DNA from: Jiella soli
Lineage (GTDB): Bacteria > Pseudomonadota > Alphaproteobacteria > Rhizobiales > Rhizobiaceae
Length of the DNA stretch: 64,000 bases
Reading direction: 5' to 3'
Assembly (NCBI RefSeq): GCF_020615385.1
Contig: NZ_JAJAVB010000002.1
Coordinates: 298,265-362,264, forward strand
Under the pieces are notes generated by a model. It saw only the letters and a list, made by a program, of their open reading frames with translations. It was not told the DNA's origin and made no database searches. Numbering within the stretch: the stretch's first letter is position 1; each line of letters opens with the position of its first letter. This document shows, piece by piece, positions 59,968-64,000 of the stretch. A program made the translations under genes and the position numbers.

Positions 59968-60176
59968 GCCGGCCTCGCGTCATCTGGGTTCCAGCAGAAC
60001 ATCGCGCGGCGCGTCCCGATGACAACCTGTCTCCAAGCGACCGGCCGGTCCCGACGCGCCGAGCGGGCCGACTGCGTCCGCGCCAGGACGCACACAGCAC
60101 CCTGTCAATCGCTGTCACCGGCGCGTTGCATAGCCAATCGCCAGCCGCTATAGCACGACGACAGCGCCACGCGCTT

Positions 60177-60251
60177 TGGGGCGTCGCCAAGCGGTAAGGC
60201 AGCGGCTTTTGGTGCCGCCATTCGCAGGTTCGAATCCTGCCGCCCCAGCCA
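60177..60251 (+). tRNA. tRNA-Gln (TTG anticodon)
   Basis: A 75-base tRNA with CCA encoded. The acceptor TGGGGCG pairs with CGCCCCA and the loop CTTTTGG gives anticodon TTG. A degraded integrase gene follows 105 bases after its 3' end, so this tRNA was probably an attachment site. Confidence 0.97.
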
Positions 60252-60356
60252 AAATCATCTAAACCATTGAAATTGTGACCGATTTGTTCCAGCTGGGAGC
60301 CATTCCGCCAGGTGGGACACACGCCTGTGACACAACCGTGTGACACGGAGTGTGAA

Positions 60357-60979
60357 ATGGGGATCGCGACAGGTCTCGAACGACGCGGCGCCGTCTACTA
60401 CTGGCGCAAGCGCCTGCCAGATACGCTCGCCGGGCGAATCGGTCTGGCGCATGTTAAGCTCAGTCTTCGAACCCGCGAGGCTCAGGAGGCGCGATATCTC
60501 GGGGCTTGCCTTAACGGGATGGCTGCCGAGTTGCTGATGAGCGAACTTCCAGAGATCACGCGGGAGCAGCTGCAATCGCTCTTCCGCAAGACGTTCGAGC
60601 AGCATCGCCGCTAACTTTCCCTTCTTGTCGACTTCGCCCGGAACGAACGGAGCTTCACACCATCGCAGGAGTCCTGGAAGAGACAGCAATGGGGTGGGCC
60701 TATCGTCACTTCTCTCGGAACGGCCCGCATGCTTCCCTCGACGAGGATGCTCGAGATCGCTTTGCGAAGGCCGGCCTGTCCAGGGAAGAGATCGAGCGCA
60801 TCGCGGCGACGGGTGGACGTGTGAAGGCAAGTGGCGAGGCGAAACCTTCGGCGTTTCGCCTGGCTGAAGCCATCACGGCAACCGGCGCCAAGGTCACGGT
60901 GGACTTGACCCGTTTTAGTGCTGTGTCCGGCCGCTCGTCTCGACCAGACGCACGGCCTCCTTCTCGAGTTCCTTCGTAA
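60357..60979 (+). pseudogene. Frameshifted, truncated tyrosine integrase
   Basis: The first frame (from 60357, MGIATGLERRGAVYYWRKRL) reads like the N-terminal DUF6538 region of phage-type integrases, including SLRTREAQEARYLG, and stops at 60614. A second frame picks up at about 60660 (TIAGVLEETAMGWAYRHFSR through AGLSREEIERIAATGG), similar to the next part of such integrases, and ends at 60979. The catalytic C-terminal domain with R-H-R-Y is absent. It lies directly after tRNA-Gln, so it marks an old integration. Confidence 0.65.
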
Positions 60980-61052
60980 ATCGTCGATGTCGCTTTGCCA
61001 TCGAGTTCCTCATGCCTCACTGAGAACTCTCCGCTTTTCCGGGGCAAGTCCA
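60900..61052 (-). mobile_element. IS3-like remnant with short inverted ends
   Basis: The minus strand from 61001 to 60915 reads MAKRHRRFTKELEKEAVRLV then ETSGRTQH and stops, matching the first 28 residues of an IS3-family OrfA. It is flanked by inverted TGGACTTGACCCG (60900-60912) and TGGACTTGCCCCG (61052-61040), 12 of 13 bases alike. This is probably an internally deleted IS element. Confidence 0.55.
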
Positions 61053-61187
61053 ACCTGATCTACCTCAGGTTTTATAACGAGCGGCCGCATGTTGTGAGGC
61101 GTTCATCGAACCGTCGTCCAGCTGTCACCCTGGCTTATTGTTCTGTCGGTAACGGTCCCCCCGTTCCGAGACAAACGAGGGGTCAAA

Positions 61188-62759
61188 ATGATTTCGTGCA
61201 CATTCAGGGCGTTGCTGACGGCCGGCCTGCTGGCGCTCGGCGCTGCTACGCCCACGGCAGCGGCCGATGCAGACAACAGGCCCGACATCGTCGTCGCCGT
61301 GGCCGACAACCCGCCGACGCTGGAGCCCGCGAAGGAGCTCTCCAATGTCGGCACACGGATCACCTATTCCGTCTTCGACACCCTGATCCGCCGTGACTTC
61401 CTTTCGGAAAAGGGCGGCGGCGGTTCGAAGCTCGTCCCTTCGCTGGCGACGGACTGGAAGCGGCTCGATGACAAGACGCTCGAAGTCAAACTGCGCGAAG
61501 GCGTGAAGTTCCAGAACGGCGCCGACTTCACCGCCGAGGACGTGATCTTCACCTTTTCGCCCGAACGGTTGATCGGTGATGATTCACCGCTGCCGCAGGG
61601 CCGCGCCTATTTCGGCGTCCTGGATCATATCGAGAAGATCGACGACCACACCGTGCGCTTCGTTACCAAGGAGCCGGATCCGCTGCTCGAACAGCGGCTT
61701 GCCTCTTGGGCGTCCTGGATCGTGAACAAGAAGGACTGGCTGGAAAAGGCTAATGGCAAGGCCTTCGCCCAGTTTCCGGTGGGCACCGGGCCGTACATGC
61801 TGGACGACTACAGGGCCGATCAGTACGTGAAGCTGAAGGCCTTCGACGGCTACTGGGGCGGCAAGCCGACCGCAAGCACCGTGACCTTCAAGAAGGTCCC
61901 GGAACCAGCGGCCCGCATCGCAGGCCTCGTCAGCGGCGAGTTCGACATCATCACCAACGTCGCGCCGGACCAGATCCCCCAGATCGACGGCTATGACGAC
62001 ATCGAGACCCGCAGCGTCGTTCTCGCGAACTCCCACGTGCTCGTCTACAATACCGACAACGCGGTCCTGAAGGACAAACGGGTTCGCCAGGCGATGAATC
62101 TGGCGATCGACCGCCAGCTGCTCGTCGACGCTCTCTGGGGTGGCGAAGCCGTCGTTCCCAACGGCCACCAGTATCCCGAATATGGCGACATGTATCAGGC
62201 CGACCGTCCGGGCTTCGAATACAATCCGGAAAAGGCCCGGAAGCTGCTGCAGGAGGCCGGCTACAACGGCGAGGAAATCGTCTATGCGACCGAGCCGCAA
62301 TACTATCTGAACGCGCTTCCGGCCGCACAGGCGATGCTGGAAATGTGGAAGGCGGTCGGCCTCAACGTGAAACTCGAGGTGCGCGAGGACATCGACACCA
62401 TCCCGAACGACCAGCTGATGGTGCGCAACTGGTCGAACTCGACCCGCTATCCCGATCCGGTCGGCGGTCTGTGGAACACCTGGGGGCCGTTCGGCTCGGC
62501 TCAGAAGTCCTGGCAGACTTGGTCGCCCGAGGAATTCAACAAGGTCGGCCGCGAACTCGAGACGACACTCGACCACGACAAGCGCTTCGCCCTGGCCGTC
62601 AAGCTGATGGACATCTGGGAGGACGAAGCTCCGGGCACGATCCTCTACCAGCCGCTCGAGACCTACGGCGTGCGCAAGTCGCTGAAGTGGCAGCCCTACA
62701 CCTTCTACTACATGGACCTGCGGCCCGATAACCTGAAGGACGAGGCGCACGGCTCGTGA
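61188..62759 (+). CDS. Peptide-type ABC transporter substrate-binding protein
   Basis: The 523-residue protein has a signal peptide (about 1-26) and the SBP family 5 fold (RITYSVFDTLIRRDF, KLREGVKFQNGADFTAEDVI, FPVGTGPYMLDDY). It should deliver peptides or similar solutes to the membrane complex. The ATG at 61188 is preceded by GAGGGGTCAAA. The stop overlaps the GTG of the ATPase gene, so they are coupled. Confidence 0.9.
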   Translation: MISCTFRALLTAGLLALGAATPTAAADADNRPDIVVAVADNPPTLEPAKELSNVGTRITYSVFDTLIRRDFLSEKGGGGSKLVPSLATDWKRLDDKTLEVKLREGVKFQNGADFTAEDVIFTFSPERLIGDDSPLPQGRAYFGVLDHIEKIDDHTVRFVTKEPDPLLEQRLASWASWIVNKKDWLEKANGKAFAQFPVGTGPYMLDDYRADQYVKLKAFDGYWGGKPTASTVTFKKVPEPAARIAGLVSGEFDIITNVAPDQIPQIDGYDDIETRSVVLANSHVLVYNTDNAVLKDKRVRQAMNLAIDRQLLVDALWGGEAVVPNGHQYPEYGDMYQADRPGFEYNPEKARKLLQEAGYNGEEIVYATEPQYYLNALPAAQAMLEMWKAVGLNVKLEVREDIDTIPNDQLMVRNWSNSTRYPDPVGGLWNTWGPFGSAQKSWQTWSPEEFNKVGRELETTLDHDKRFALAVKLMDIWEDEAPGTILYQPLETYGVRKSLKWQPYTFYYMDLRPDNLKDEAHGS

Positions 62760-63805
62760 CCGTCGGTGTCCTTGAAAGACCTGGCGTCGGCTTTGCCGGC
62801 GCCTCGGCTCCCCGCGCTGGCGATCCGCTCGCCAGCGCACTCGTTCGTGAGCCGGTGCTGTCGATCGACGGCCTCTCCGTCTGCACCGGCGACGTCGACC
62901 TCGTCATCGACGTTTCGCTTCAGGTCGTGCCGGGCGAGACGCTCTGCCTCGTTGGCGAGAGCGGCTGCGGCAAGAGCCTGACCTGTCTTGCGGCCATGGG
63001 ACTTCTGGCTGAACCGGTTCGGCGCAGATCCGGCAGCGTCCGCCTGCAAGGCCAGGAACTGACGGGGCTTGGCGAGAAGCAGCTGCGCCAGGTCCGCGGC
63101 CGCGAGATGGCGATGATCTTTCAGGACCCGACCGCCTCGCTTAACCCGGTGCAGCGCGTCGGTCACCAGGTCGCCGAAGCGTTGGTCGTCCACGGGCAAC
63201 TCAGCCGGAGGGCGGCCATGCGCCGTGCCGTCGAACTTCTGGATCGGGTCGGGATCGCCGATCCGGCGGCCCGCGCCGCGGCCTATCCGCATCAGCTCTC
63301 CGGCGGCATGTGCCAGCGGGTGATGATCGCCATGGCCCTCGCCTGCCGGCCGCGGCTGATCATCGCCGACGAGGCGACGACGGCGCTCGACGTCACCACC
63401 CAGTCCCAGATCCTGAAGCTGATGAAGACGCTACAGCAGGAGACTGGGACGGCAATGATCTTCGTCACCCATGACCTCAGCGTCGTGGCGGAAATCGCCG
63501 ACCGCGTTGCCGTCATGTATTCCGGCCGCATCGTCGAGACCGGCCCCGTCGACGCGATATTCGAGAATCCGGGCCATCCCTATACGCGCGGGCTGATGGA
63601 TTGCCGCCTGCATGCGCTGTCGGCGACGGCCGGGCGGCTGGCGACGATCACGGGAACCGTGCCGCGTCCGGCGGCGCGCCCGGGCGGCTGCGCATTCCGT
63701 CCCCGCTGCCCGAAGGCTGCCGAGCGCTGCGAGACGCTTCCGCTGCCGCAGGGCTTTGCGCCGCGCCAGACGGTCGCCTGCCACTTTCCGGGACGGGCGC
63801 GATGA
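62756..63805 (+). CDS. Peptide-type ABC transporter ATPase (OppD-like)
   Basis: The 349-residue ATPase has Walker [11 protein letters not shown], signature LSGGMCQRV, Walker [13 protein letters not shown] and H-loop FVTHDLSVV, plus the C-terminal oligopeptide/dipeptide extension with [14 protein letters not shown]. The start is GTG at 62756, overlapping the SBP stop. No permease genes lie between the SBP and the ATPase, unlike the usual opp/dpp order. Confidence 0.9.
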   Translation: MTVGVLERPGVGFAGASAPRAGDPLASALVREPVLSIDGLSVCTGDVDLVIDVSLQVVPGETLCLVGESGCGKSLTCLAAMGLLAEPVRRRSGSVRLQGQELTGLGEKQLRQVRGREMAMIFQDPTASLNPVQRVGHQVAEALVVHGQLSRRAAMRRAVELLDRVGIADPAARAAAYPHQLSGGMCQRVMIAMALACRPRLIIADEATTALDVTTQSQILKLMKTLQQETGTAMIFVTHDLSVVAEIADRVAVMYSGRIVETGPVDAIFENPGHPYTRGLMDCRLHALSATAGRLATITGTVPRPAARPGGCAFRPRCPKAAERCETLPLPQGFAPRQTVACHFPGRAR

Positions 63806-64000
63806 CGATCGCGGCCCTCGAATTGCGCGGCGTCAGCCGGCACTATCGCCGCAAGGGCGCATGGTTCCTCAAGACCAAGCCGCTGCGGGCCGTCGACGGC
63901 GTCGACATCGAGCTTCAGGCCGGCGAGACCCTCGGCATCGTCGGCGAGAGCGGAAGCGGAAAGTCGACCCTCGGCCGCATCGCCGCCGGCATCGAGGCGC
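63802..64000 (+). CDS. Peptide-type ABC transporter ATPase (OppF-like), partial
   Basis: The frame starts at an ATG (63802) overlapping the previous stop and runs off the window with Walker A GESGSGKSTL. The N-terminus [20 protein letters not shown] and later LRAVDGVDIELQ match the second ATPase of peptide transporters. Only 66 residues are visible. Confidence 0.85.
   Translation, partial: MTIAALELRGVSRHYRRKGAWFLKTKPLRAVDGVDIELQAGETLGIVGESGSGKSTLGRIAAGIEA

Overview
The window is high-GC DNA from an alphaproteobacterium, most likely of the order Rhizobiales. The housekeeping order tgt, queA, two cyclophilins, coaD, gyrA, ssb and uvrA, a GAAC-N7-GAAC LexA box between ssb and uvrA, and the style of the conserved proteins all support this. 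Assignment to a family (Aurantimonadaceae-like) would be a guess.

Positions 1 to about 26,260 are accessory DNA. The left part (1-13,120) is a prophage-type early module read mostly on the minus strand: a sigma-like factor, small proteins, a Sak4-like ATPase with an SSB-like partner, a DEAD/DEAH helicase, a Cas4-like nuclease, a primase-helicase fusion, a RuvC-like resolvase, a ParB-methyltransferase fusion and several DUF proteins. Many of these genes overlap by the ATGA pattern. A small block of plus-strand genes (173-1519) sits among them. The right part (13,310-25,961) looks like cargo or a defence region. It holds an uncharacterised three-gene operon, a four-gene cassette around a large serine recombinase, an unknown gene, and a type III-like restriction-modification pair whose Mod carries a low-GC target-recognition block. 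The accessory DNA ends next to the 3' end of a tRNA-Ser gene (26,261-26,350).

From 26,709 to about 43,450 lies core chromosome: msrA, a secreted DUF4864 protein, queuosine genes (the Tgt has lost three of four canonical zinc ligands), cyclophilins, coaD, gyrA, marC, a CDF metal exporter, ssb and uvrA. A truncated DUF4258-like gene and a small partner follow uvrA.

From 43,700 to 60,250 are tRNA-Asp, cytochromes c, superoxide dismutase, a BCAT-type aminotransferase, a haloacid dehalogenase, an L,D-transpeptidase and a Rieske-FAD oxidoreductase. Next comes a bufferin-type metal-buffering cluster (DUF2282 precursor, MNIO maturase, BufC-like partner, DoxX). It is divergent from an ECF sigma factor (SigF-like) and its NrsF/DUF1109 anti-sigma factor, and a candidate sigma-F promoter precedes the precursor gene. 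An acyl-CoA ligase, a DUF1499 protein, a metallo-hydrolase and tRNA-Gln follow.

Directly after tRNA-Gln there is a frameshifted, truncated tyrosine integrase and a roughly 150-bp IS3-like remnant: the scar of an older integration. The window closes with a peptide-type ABC transporter cluster cut off in its second ATPase gene.
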